A stretch of DNA of 21,462 nt from JBFWQM01 sp050249455 (GTDB lineage Bacteria; Pseudomonadota; Alphaproteobacteria; MPNO01; VGEU01): positions 1 through 21,462 of the forward strand of contig JBFWQM010000072.1 in assembly GCA_050249455.1 (NCBI GenBank), written 5' to 3'. Below, in pieces: positions 1 through 10,836 of this stretch. The translations under genes were made by a program, and so were the position numbers. The stretch's first letter is position 1. Each line of letters starts with the position of its first letter. The notes below the pieces were generated by a model. That model saw only the letters and a program-made list of their open reading frames with translations. It was not told the origin of the DNA and did not search any database.

Positions 1-11
1 AAAAGGTCGCC

Positions 12-833
12 ATGCCGGCACCGGCGCAGACATCGGTCGAGGGACGCATCGGCGGCACGCCGCTGGCCGGGCGGCATGCGGTGGTCACCGGCGCCTCGCG
101 CGGCATCGGCGCGGCGATCGCGGCGACACTGGCGCGGCTGGGCGCCGACGTCGCACTGGTCGGGCGCGACCGGGCGCGGCTCGATGCGGTGGGGGCGGAG
201 ATCGCCGCCGGCACCGGCCGGTCGACCCTGGCGCTGGTCGCCGACGTCGCCGACGATGCCGCCGTGCGCCACGCCTTCGAGCAGGCGCAGGCGATGCTCG
301 GCACGCCGTCGATCCTGGTCAACAACGCGGGCGTCGCGCGCAGCGCGCCGTTCCACCGCGCCGACGACTCTCACTGGCGCGAGGCGATCGACGTCAACCT
401 GATGGGCGCGGTGCACTGCGCCCGCGCCGCGCTGCCGGCGATGACCAAGGCCGGGCACGGTCGCATCGTCAACGTCGCCTCCACGGCGGGGCTCAAGGGC
501 TACGCCTACGTCGCCGCCTACTGCGCGGCCAAGCATGCGCTGGTCGGCCTCACCCGCGCGCTGGCGCTGGAGACGGCGACCACCGGCGTCACCGTCAACG
601 CCGTGTGCCCCGGCTACACCGAGACCGACATCCTGAGCACCGCGGTCGACAACATCGTCGCCAAGACCGGCCGCAGCGTGGAAGAGACGCGCGCCGAGCT
701 CGCCGCCACCAACCCGATGCGCCGCTTCGTCGACCCGGTCGAGGTGGCGGAGGCGGTGGCGTGGCTGTGCCTGCCGTCGTCGGCCGCGATCACCGGCCAG
801 GCGGTCGCCGTCGCCGGCGGCGAGGTGATGTGA
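12..833 (+). CDS. SDR family NAD(P)-dependent dehydrogenase (3-hydroxyacyl-CoA dehydrogenase-like)
   Basis: This is a classical short-chain dehydrogenase of 273 residues, slightly longer than the usual 250 because of a 20-residue N-terminal extension. The cofactor motif TGASRGIG lies at residues 26-33, NNAG at 104-107, and the catalytic Ser157, Tyr170 and Lys174 (YCAAK) are all present. The start is supported by an AAAAGG element just before ATG. Cytosolic oxidation of a beta-hydroxyacyl-CoA, or of a hydroxylated alicyclic-CoA as in BadH, is inferred from its neighbours: acyl-CoA dehydrogenase, crotonase and CoA ligase. Its stop codon overlaps the start of the MarR gene by one base (TGATG), so the two are translationally coupled. 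The exact substrate cannot be read from the sequence. FabG-like acetoacetyl-CoA reductase activity is an alternative, but the gene context argues against it. Confidence 0.9.
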   Translation: MPAPAQTSVEGRIGGTPLAGRHAVVTGASRGIGAAIAATLARLGADVALVGRDRARLDAVGAEIAAGTGRSTLALVADVADDAAVRHAFEQAQAMLGTPSILVNNAGVARSAPFHRADDSHWREAIDVNLMGAVHCARAALPAMTKAGHGRIVNVASTAGLKGYAYVAAYCAAKHALVGLTRALALETATTGVTVNAVCPGYTETDILSTAVDNIVAKTGRSVEETRAELAATNPMRRFVDPVEVAEAVAWLCLPSSAAITGQAVAVAGGEVM

Positions 834-1348
834 TGGACGACCGGGGCGAGCTGATCCCGGCGCGCGGCGACTACGAGAGCGGCGTGTCCAGCGCCGACGG
901 GCTGGAGCTGCGGGTGTGGCTGCGGCTGCTGACCTGCGCCAACCTGATCGAGACCGGGGTGCGCCAGAAGCTGCACCAGGCGCACGCGATGACCCTGCCG
1001 CGGTTCGACATCCTGGCCCAGCTCCACCGCGCCGACGGCGCGCTCTCGATGGGCGAGCTGTCGCGCCGGCTGATGGTGTCCAACGGCAACGTCACCGGGC
1101 TGATCGAGAAGCTGGTCAACGAAGGGCTGGTCGAGCGCAAGGCCTCGCCCGGCGACCGGCGGGTCCAGATGGTGAGCCTGACCGCGAAGGGCCGCCGGTC
1201 GTTCGAGGACGTGGCGCGCGCCCACCGCGGCTGGATCGCTGGCATGATGGACGGGCTCGGCCGCGACGACCTGGCCGCGCTGCACGCGCTGCTCGCCCGG
1301 CTCAAGCAGTCGGTGCTCGACGAGACGACGAGGGAGGACGGGCGATGA
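833..1348 (+). CDS. MarR-family transcriptional regulator
   Basis: This 171-residue protein has the MarR winged-helix fold. The recognition-helix region is at about residues 72-95 (MGELSRRLMVSNGNVTGLIE), and the wing carries the typical D-R-R motif at 108-110 followed by the LTAKG segment. Dimerisation helices flank it at about 25-50 and 123-165. The start was chosen at the ATG that overlaps the preceding stop by one base; an upstream extension of the frame would lie wholly inside the SDR gene. It ends with an ATGA overlap into the crotonase gene. MarR regulators embedded in aromatic-CoA operons (BadR is an example) usually sense a CoA thioester intermediate and control their own operon. That role is inferred here. 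The operator should lie upstream of the window and cannot be seen. Confidence 0.92.
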   Translation: MDDRGELIPARGDYESGVSSADGLELRVWLRLLTCANLIETGVRQKLHQAHAMTLPRFDILAQLHRADGALSMGELSRRLMVSNGNVTGLIEKLVNEGLVERKASPGDRRVQMVSLTAKGRRSFEDVARAHRGWIAGMMDGLGRDDLAALHALLARLKQSVLDETTREDGR

Positions 1349-2139
1349 CGCCGAAGCACTTCGGCTGGGCGGTCGACGGCAAGGTCGCGACCATCACCAT
1401 CGACCGGCCCGAACGCAAGAACCCGCTGACGTTCGACTCGTATGCCGAGCTGCGCGACACCTTCCGCGCGCTGCAATACGAGGACTCCGTCAAGGTCGTG
1501 GTGGTGACCGGCGCGGGCGACGACTTCTGCTCCGGCGGCGACGTGCACGAGATCATCGGGCCGCTGACGAAGATGAACATGAAGGACCTGCTGGCGTTCA
1601 CCACCATGACCGGCGACCTGGTGAAGGCGATGCGCGCCTGCCCGCAGCCCGTGGTCGCGGCGATCGACGGGGTGTGCGCCGGCGCCGGCGCGGCGATCGC
1701 GATGGCGTCGGACATCCGCTACGGCACGGCGCGCAGCAAGGTCGCGTTTCTGTTCGCGCGAGTCGGGCTGGCCGGCTGCGACATGGGCGCGTGCGCGATC
1801 CTGCCGCGCATCATCGGCCAGGGCCGCGCGGCGGAGCTCCTCTACACCGGCCGCGCGATGGAGGGGACGGAGGCGCTGGCGTCCGGCTTCTACAACCGCC
1901 TGTGCGAGCCGGACCGGGTGCGCGCCGAGGCGGCGGAGCTGGCGCGGCGCATCGCCGATGGGCCGACCTTCGCGCACGCCGTCACCAAGCGGATGCTGCA
2001 CGAGGAATGGGCGATGTCGGTCGACGACGCCATCGCGGCCGAGGCGCGCGCCCAGGCGATGTGCATGCAAACGCAGGACTTCCACCGCGCCTACCACGCC
2101 TTCGTCGACAAGAAGCGGCCGGTGTTCGAGGGCGACTGA
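1345..2139 (+). CDS. Enoyl-CoA hydratase/isomerase (crotonase) superfamily protein lacking canonical catalytic glutamates
   Basis: This 264-residue protein has the crotonase fold. The first oxyanion-hole segment is at residues 61-67 (FCSGGDV) and the second at 109-118 (GVCAGAGAAI). In hydratases the two catalytic glutamates sit in the G-x-x-E segment and the P-E-x-x-L-G segment. Here the equivalents are Ala117 and about Arg139 (FARVGLAG), so classical syn-hydration chemistry is unlikely. The protein may be a ring-opening hydrolase, isomerase, lyase or thioesterase-like crotonase of aromatic-CoA pathways. The start is the ATG inside the ATGA overlap with the MarR gene, preceded by GAGGGAGG. 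Its stop overlaps the acyl-CoA dehydrogenase start (TGATG). The fold is certain, the reaction unknown. It probably acts on the CoA-bound ring product of the pathway. Confidence 0.88.
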   Translation: MTPKHFGWAVDGKVATITIDRPERKNPLTFDSYAELRDTFRALQYEDSVKVVVVTGAGDDFCSGGDVHEIIGPLTKMNMKDLLAFTTMTGDLVKAMRACPQPVVAAIDGVCAGAGAAIAMASDIRYGTARSKVAFLFARVGLAGCDMGACAILPRIIGQGRAAELLYTGRAMEGTEALASGFYNRLCEPDRVRAEAAELARRIADGPTFAHAVTKRMLHEEWAMSVDDAIAAEARAQAMCMQTQDFHRAYHAFVDKKRPVFEGD

Positions 2140-3323
2140 TGGCCGACACCAGCTTCCTCGACTGGCCGTTCCTGGAGCCGCGCCATAAGGCGCTGGCGAC
2201 CGAGCTCGCCGGCTGGGCGGCGCGCGAGATCGCACCGCTCGCCGAGACCGAGCCGCACGGCACCGCCGCCGTCGATGCGCTGGCCCGCCATCTGGTGCGG
2301 CTGCTCGGGCGCGACGGCTGGCTGACCTTGTCGGTGCCGGCGCCCTATGGCGGGCGCAGCGAGAAGCTCGACGTGCGGTCGCTGTGCCTGGCGCGCGAGA
2401 CCTTGGCGCGGTTCTGCGGCCTCGCCGACTTCTCGTTCGTCATGCAGGGGCTCGGCTCCGGCCCGATCTCGCTGTTCGGCACCGAGGAGCAGAAGCGCGC
2501 CTACCTGCCGCCCGTGTCGCGCGGCGAGCGCATCGCCGCCTTCGCGCTGACCGAGCCGCATTCGGGCTCCGACGTCGCGGCGATCGAGACGACGGCGACG
2601 GCGGACGGCGGCGACTTCGTGATCGACGGCGCCAAGACCTTCATCTCCAACGGCGGCATCGCCGACCACTACGTGGTGTTCGCCCGCACCGGCGAGGCGC
2701 CGGGGTCGCGCGGGTTGTCGGCGTTCATCGTCGATGCCGACGCCAAGGGGCTGGAGATCGCCGAGCGCATCGACGTGATCGCGCCGCACCCGCTGGCGAC
2801 CTTGCGCTTCGACGGCTGCCGGGTGCCGCAATCGAAAATGGTGGGCGCGCCGGGCGACGGCTTCAAGGTCGCGATGGGCACGCTCGACACGTTTCGCCCC
2901 TCGGTCGGCGCGGCGGCGCTCGGCTTCGCCCGCCGCGCGCTGGACGAGGCGACGGCGCGGGCCAAGGCGCGCGTCGCGTTCGGCAGGCCGATCGCCGACT
3001 ACCAGCTCATCCAGGAAAAGATCGCCGACATGGCGACCGACATCGACGCGGCGGCGCTGCTGGTCTACCGCGCGGCGTGGACCAAGGACGTCCTCGACCG
3101 CCGCGTGACGCGCGAGGCGGCGATGGCCAAGCTGTTCGCCACCGAATCCGCGCAGCGCGCGATCGACCAGGCGGTGCAGATCTTCGGCGGCGCCGGCGTC
3201 GTCTCCGGCGCGATGGTGGAGCGGCTCTATCGCGACATCCGGGCGCTGCGCATCTACGAAGGCACCAGCGAGATCCAGAAGCTCATCATCGCCGGCCAGA
3301 CCTTCGCGGCGGCGGAGAAGTGA
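2139..3323 (+). CDS. Acyl-CoA dehydrogenase family protein
   Basis: This 394-residue protein is the standard length for a tetrameric FAD acyl-CoA dehydrogenase. The signature ALTEPHSGSD is at about residues 136-145, the FISNGG segment at about 168-173, and the C-terminal RIYEGTSEIQ motif supplies the catalytic-base candidate Glu374. The enzyme introduces an alpha-beta double bond into a CoA thioester and passes electrons to ETF, in the cytosol. The start is the ATG overlapping the previous stop (TGATG), so four genes in a row are coupled. Within the cluster it would act on an alicyclic or ring-cleaved acyl-CoA, as BadJ/AliB do in cyclohexanecarboxylate degradation; that substrate is inferred. 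After its stop a palindromic repeat interrupts the otherwise gapless operon. Confidence 0.93.
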   Translation: MADTSFLDWPFLEPRHKALATELAGWAAREIAPLAETEPHGTAAVDALARHLVRLLGRDGWLTLSVPAPYGGRSEKLDVRSLCLARETLARFCGLADFSFVMQGLGSGPISLFGTEEQKRAYLPPVSRGERIAAFALTEPHSGSDVAAIETTATADGGDFVIDGAKTFISNGGIADHYVVFARTGEAPGSRGLSAFIVDADAKGLEIAERIDVIAPHPLATLRFDGCRVPQSKMVGAPGDGFKVAMGTLDTFRPSVGAAALGFARRALDEATARAKARVAFGRPIADYQLIQEKIADMATDIDAAALLVYRAAWTKDVLDRRVTREAAMAKLFATESAQRAIDQAVQIFGGAGVVSGAMVERLYRDIRALRIYEGTSEIQKLIIAGQTFAAAEK

Positions 3324-3342
3324 ATGGCAGACGTCATGCGCC

Positions 3343-3443
3343 GCCCACCTCACCCCGACCCTCTCCTCCCCCACGGGGAGGAGAGGGAGAACACGAAAGC
3401 CCTCTCCTCCCCGTGGGGGAGGAGAGGGTTGGGTGAGGTGGGC
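3343..3443. repeat. Intergenic double-hairpin palindromic repeat (REP/BIME-like), CT/AG-rich
   Basis: The two arms, 3343-3387 and 3400-3443, are almost perfect reverse complements (one substitution and one indel by eye), separated by a 12-base spacer. Each arm is itself a palindrome: CCCTCTCCTCCCC pairs with GGGGAGGAGAGGG around a 3-base loop. RNA could therefore form either two tandem hairpins or one long one. It fills most of the 143-base gap between the acyl-CoA dehydrogenase and the flavin oxidoreductase. A related element lies at 16913-16994. There is no U-tract, so it is not a simple terminator. It may protect the upstream mRNA or attenuate downstream expression (inference). Confidence 0.9.
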
Positions 3444-3466
3444 GCGCGAGATATCGGAACCGCATC

Positions 3467-4930
3467 ATGAAGCTCCTCGAACCTCTCGACATCAACGGCA
3501 TGGTGATCCCGAACCGGGTGCTGGTGCCGGCAATGGTGACGCGGCTGTCGGGCGAGGACGGCTACGTCAACACGGACATCATCGACCGCTACGTGCGCTA
3601 CGCCACCGGCGGCGTCGGCCTGATCGTGGTGGAGGCGATGGCGGTCCACGGCGCCAAGTCGGGCCCCCTGCTCCGCCTCTCGGACGACAGCTTCATCCCC
3701 GGCCACCGCGAGATGACGACCCACGTCCACGCCGCGTCGGATTCCAAGATCGTGCCGCAGATCATCCACTTCATGAAGGTGGCGCGGTCGGGCTGGCGGC
3801 AGACCATCGACATGCTGTCGGTGGCCGAGATCGAGCGCATCATCGACGAGTTCGGCGCCGCCGCCGCGCGGGCGCGCGAGGCCGGCTATGACGGGGTCGA
3901 GCTGCACTCGGCGCACGCTTACACGCTGTCGTCGTTCATCTCCCGCCTCAACCCGCGGCGCGACGAATATAACGGCCGCACCCTGGAAGGCCGGCTGCGC
4001 ATGTTCGGCAAGGTGATGGCGAGCGTGCGCGCGCGGGTGGGGCACGACTTCCCGGTCGGCGTGCGGTTCCTGTCGGACGAATGCATCAAGGACGGCTACA
4101 CGGTCGAGGAAGCGAAGCTGATCGCGCTGCGCTACGCCCAGCTCGGCGTGAACTACATCTCGCTGTCGATCGGCGGCAAGTTCGAGGACGCGGTGCACAA
4201 GGAGGGCGAGCCGCTCTACCCCTACACCGGCTATTCCGGCGACCGCTGCATGCCGGGCGACTGGTACCCGGACCTGACCAACGCCGACAACGTCGCGCGC
4301 ATCAAGGCTTTCCTGGTCGCCAACGGCCAGGACGTGCCGGTGGTGTGCGCCGGCAAGATCTCCGACCCCGACGACGGCGAGCGCATCCTGGCGGAAGGCA
4401 AGGCCGACATCATCGGCATGGCGCGCCAGCTCCTCGCCGATCCCGACTGGCCGAATAAGCTGCGCGCAGGGCGGCGCGACGACGTGGTGCGCTGCATCTG
4501 GTGCAACGTTTGCAAGCAGCTCGACGAGAACTTCAAGGAGGTCCACTGCTTCCTGTGGCCGAAGGGCGCGCGCCAGGCGCCGGCCGGCGACGACGCGGCC
4601 GAGGCGCCGCGCTGGGGCGCAGACGGCGGCGGGCTGAAGGTCGAGATGGACAAGGACGGCAGCGCCCGGCTGTCGTGGTCGCGCGCGACGGGCGCGGTCG
4701 CCGGCTACGACATCTACCGCAGCGACGGCGGCGGCAAGGTGCGTATCGTCGACGGGGTGAAGGGCGCCCGCTTCATCGACCGCACGGTGATCGCCGGCCT
4801 CAGCTACGCCTATTATGTGCGCGCGTTCGACGCCGCGGGCCGCGCCAGCCCGCCGTCGGCCGCGGCGCGGCTCGCGCTGCCGCTGCCCGAATTCAACGCT
4901 CCCGCGCAAGAGGAGGTCGTCCATGGCTGA
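3467..4930 (+). CDS. NADH:flavin oxidoreductase (Old Yellow Enzyme family) with [4Fe-4S] motif and C-terminal fibronectin type III-like domain
   Basis: The 487-residue product has three parts. Residues 1-335 form an Old Yellow Enzyme TIM barrel: PNRVLVPAM at about 15-23, VELHSAHAYTLSSFISRLNP at 144-163, and AGKI plus IGMARQLLADPDW at 295-328 for FMN phosphate binding. Residues 343-361 hold Cys343, Cys346, Cys349 and Cys361 (C-x2-C-x2-C-x11-C), matching the [4Fe-4S] site of the trimethylamine dehydrogenase and 2,4-dienoyl-CoA reductase class. Relatives continue into a FAD/NAD(P)H-binding domain. Here that is replaced by a linker and residues 388-472, which read as a fibronectin type III fold (LSW, GYDIYRS, FIDRTV, YAYYVRAFDAAG). 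No signal peptide is visible. A role in reducing an enoyl- or dearomatised ring-CoA is inferred from the operon. The ATG has only a weak GGAA element. The gene end overlaps the ligase start by 8 bases. Confidence 0.88.
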   Translation: MKLLEPLDINGMVIPNRVLVPAMVTRLSGEDGYVNTDIIDRYVRYATGGVGLIVVEAMAVHGAKSGPLLRLSDDSFIPGHREMTTHVHAASDSKIVPQIIHFMKVARSGWRQTIDMLSVAEIERIIDEFGAAAARAREAGYDGVELHSAHAYTLSSFISRLNPRRDEYNGRTLEGRLRMFGKVMASVRARVGHDFPVGVRFLSDECIKDGYTVEEAKLIALRYAQLGVNYISLSIGGKFEDAVHKEGEPLYPYTGYSGDRCMPGDWYPDLTNADNVARIKAFLVANGQDVPVVCAGKISDPDDGERILAEGKADIIGMARQLLADPDWPNKLRAGRRDDVVRCIWCNVCKQLDENFKEVHCFLWPKGARQAPAGDDAAEAPRWGADGGGLKVEMDKDGSARLSWSRATGAVAGYDIYRSDGGGKVRIVDGVKGARFIDRTVIAGLSYAYYVRAFDAAGRASPPSAAARLALPLPEFNAPAQEEVVHG

Positions 4931-6620
4931 ACCCGGGGGAGGGCCGACGGCCCACAAGGACCTGTTCGCACGTGACAACCTGCCGCCGCGCGCGCTGTGG
5001 CCGCAGTTCGACTATGCGAGCCTGCCGGTGCTGGCGGCCTATCCCAACCGCATCAATTGCGGCGTCGAGTTGCTCGACCGCATGGCGGAGGGCGGCCACC
5101 GCGACCGCCCGGTGCTGCACATGGGCGCGACGACGTGGACCTACGGGCAGCTCCAGAAGCTGTCCAACCGCATCGCGCGGGTGCTGGTGGAGGACCTCGG
5201 CCTCGTGCCCGGCAACCGCGTGCTGCTGCGCGCGCCGAACCACCCGATGCTGGTGGCGTGCTGGTTCGCAGTGCTGAAGGCGGGCGGCATCTGCGTCACG
5301 ACGATGGCGCTGCTGCGCGCCCGCGAGCTCGCCTACACCATCGAGAAGGCACAGGTGACGCACGCGCTGTGCGACGTCGCGCTCGGCGAAGCGCTGGAGG
5401 AGGCGCGCGACAAGGCGCCGGTGCTGAAGCACGTCCTCTATTTCACGCCGCTGTGCACCGGCGGGCCGAAAGCGACGCTGGACGCGGCGATCGAGGGCAA
5501 GCCCGACACCCTGACCCCGTGCGACACCGCGGCCGACGACCTGGCGCTGATCGCCTTCACCTCGGGCACGACCGGGTCGGCCAAGGCGACGATGCACTTC
5601 CACCGCGACGTGATGGCGATCTGCGACTGCTTCCCGCGCTCGTTCCGGATGTCCGAGCGCGACGACGTGTTCGCCGGCACGCCGCCGCTCGCCTTCACCT
5701 TCGGGCTCGGCGGGCTGACCACGTTCCCGATGCGCTTCGGCGCCTCGACCCGGTATCTTGAGGCCTACAGCCCCGACGCGATGCTGGAGGCAATTCAGAA
5801 ATATCGCATCACTGGGCTCTACACCGCGCCGACCGCCTACCGCGTGATGGCCGACCTCGTGCCCAAATACGACGTCTCCAGCCTCAAGAAGTGCGTCTCG
5901 GCCGGCGAGACCCTGCCGAAGGCGACGTGGGAGGCGTTCCAGGCCGCCACCGGCGTGCGCATCGCCGACGGGCTGGGCTCGACCGAGATGCTGCACATCT
6001 TCGTCTCCGCCGCGCCGGCCGACATGCGCGCCGGCTTCACCGGCCGGGCGATCCCCGGCTACCAGGCGCGCGTGGTCGACAACGACGGCAACGAGCTGCC
6101 GCCGGGCACGCCCGGCCTCCTCGCCGTGCGCGGCCCCACCGGGTGCCGCTACCTGTCCGACGAGGAGCGGCAGAAGACCTATGTGCGCCAGGGTTGGAAC
6201 TACCCCGGCGACATGTACGAGATGAACGAGGAAGGCTGGTTCCGCTACGTCGCGCGCGCCGACGACATGATCATCTCCGCCGGCTACAACCTCTCGGGCC
6301 CGGAGATCGAGGCGGTGCTGCTGGAGCACCCGCTGGTCAGGGAATGCGCCGTCGTCGCCTCGCCCGACCGCGAACGCACCAACGTCGCCAAGGCCTTCGT
6401 CGTGTTGCGCGACGCGGCGCAGGCCACCGAAACCACCGTCAAGGCGCTGCAGGACCACGTCAAGAACGAGATCGCGCCGTACAAGTACCCGCGCGCGGTG
6501 GAGTTCGTCGACGCGCTGCCGAAGACCGAGACCGGCAAGCTGCAGCGGTTCAAGCTGCGCGAAATGGAGGTCGAGCGGGCGAAGGCGCGCGACGCATATG
6601 TGTGTTCACACGAACGTATC

Positions 6621-6680
6621 GTAGGGGCGGGTTTCAAACCCGCCCGCGGCGCCCAGGGCGGGTTTGAAACCCGCCCCTAC
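6621..6680. repeat. Perfect palindromic repeat with two 25-base arms at the ligase/alaS junction
   Basis: The arms 6621-6645 and 6656-6680 are exact reverse complements with a 10-base spacer. Each arm contains a near-complete inner palindrome (GGGCGGGTTT, one base, AAACCCGCCC). In the ligase frame it reads through without a stop and encodes the peptide VGAGFKPARGAQGGFETRPY. Similar 'GAGFKPA / GGFETRPY' peptides are familiar as translated intergenic repeats in many bacterial genomes (recalled, not searched). It lies between convergent genes and could serve as a transcription barrier for both. It appears to have replaced the natural 3' end of the ligase gene. Confidence 0.93.
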
Positions 6681-6712
6681 GGAACACCGCACCGTCCGTT
6701 AAACCGCTCCAC

Positions 6713-9376
<2,664 letters not shown>

Positions 9377-9573
9377 GGTCTCACACTCTCTCGGGCCGGG
9401 GGCGCCCGCAGGGCACTCTAGTTTAGAACATGGTGCCCGTCAGCCCGGCCGGCCGGTTGTCTTAATCGAGCCGTTGAAACAACTGCAAGAAAAATGCCAG
9501 TGAGCGATTTTGCGGCGGTCGCGATGGTAAACGCGACGGCGCCGCCGCACGGTCTTGGTTAACGCCGCCGCTC

Positions 9574-9600
9574 AAAAAGAGGGCGGCCCGAGGGCCGCCC
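9574..9600 (-). terminator. Rho-independent terminator of recA
   Basis: Read on the minus strand, GGGCGGCCC and GGGCCGCCC form a GC stem with a very short loop (7 firm pairs plus 6 loop bases in practice), followed at once by TCTTTTT. It lies 49 bases past the recA stop codon. A smaller hairpin (GGCCCA / TGGGCC, 9612-9630) lies between. The terminator separates recA from alaS and implies that alaS has its own promoter. Confidence 0.88.
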
Positions 9601-9648
9601 TTCAGGAAGTCGGCCCACTGCGGATGGGCCTACTGCTCCGGTGCCCGC

Positions 9649-10734
<1,086 letters not shown>

Positions 10735-10785
10735 CGGTGGGGCTCCCCTCTTATTCCATGCCATCGCGGCGGCTGCAATGCGGTA

Positions 10786-10813
10786 AATGTACATGTTTTG
10801 TTCCCGTTTGCAA
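10786..10813 (-). promoter_or_regulatory. Candidate recA promoter
   Basis: On the minus strand TTGCAA (10808-10813) and TACATT (10786-10791) are separated by 16 bases. They match the sigma-70 consensus at 4 of 6 positions each, and lie 52-79 bases before the recA ATG. The DNA between the mscS-family stop and recA is clearly more AT-rich than its surroundings. An alternative -35 (TTGAAA) lies further upstream. No transcript data are available, so this is a prediction. Confidence 0.4.
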
Positions 10814-10836
10814 GCGATTCCGAAGTTTCTTTACTT

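Noticed and set aside
6621..6680. Palindrome considered as transposon terminal repeats or a CRISPR fragment
   Set aside because: Only a 10-base spacer separates the arms, with no transposase and no repeated spacer series. A REP-type element fits better.
10735..10794. Upstream extension of RecA starting at 10794
   Set aside because: The 20 added residues are not RecA-like, the region carries promoter-like elements, and a strong ribosome site fits the ATG at 10734.
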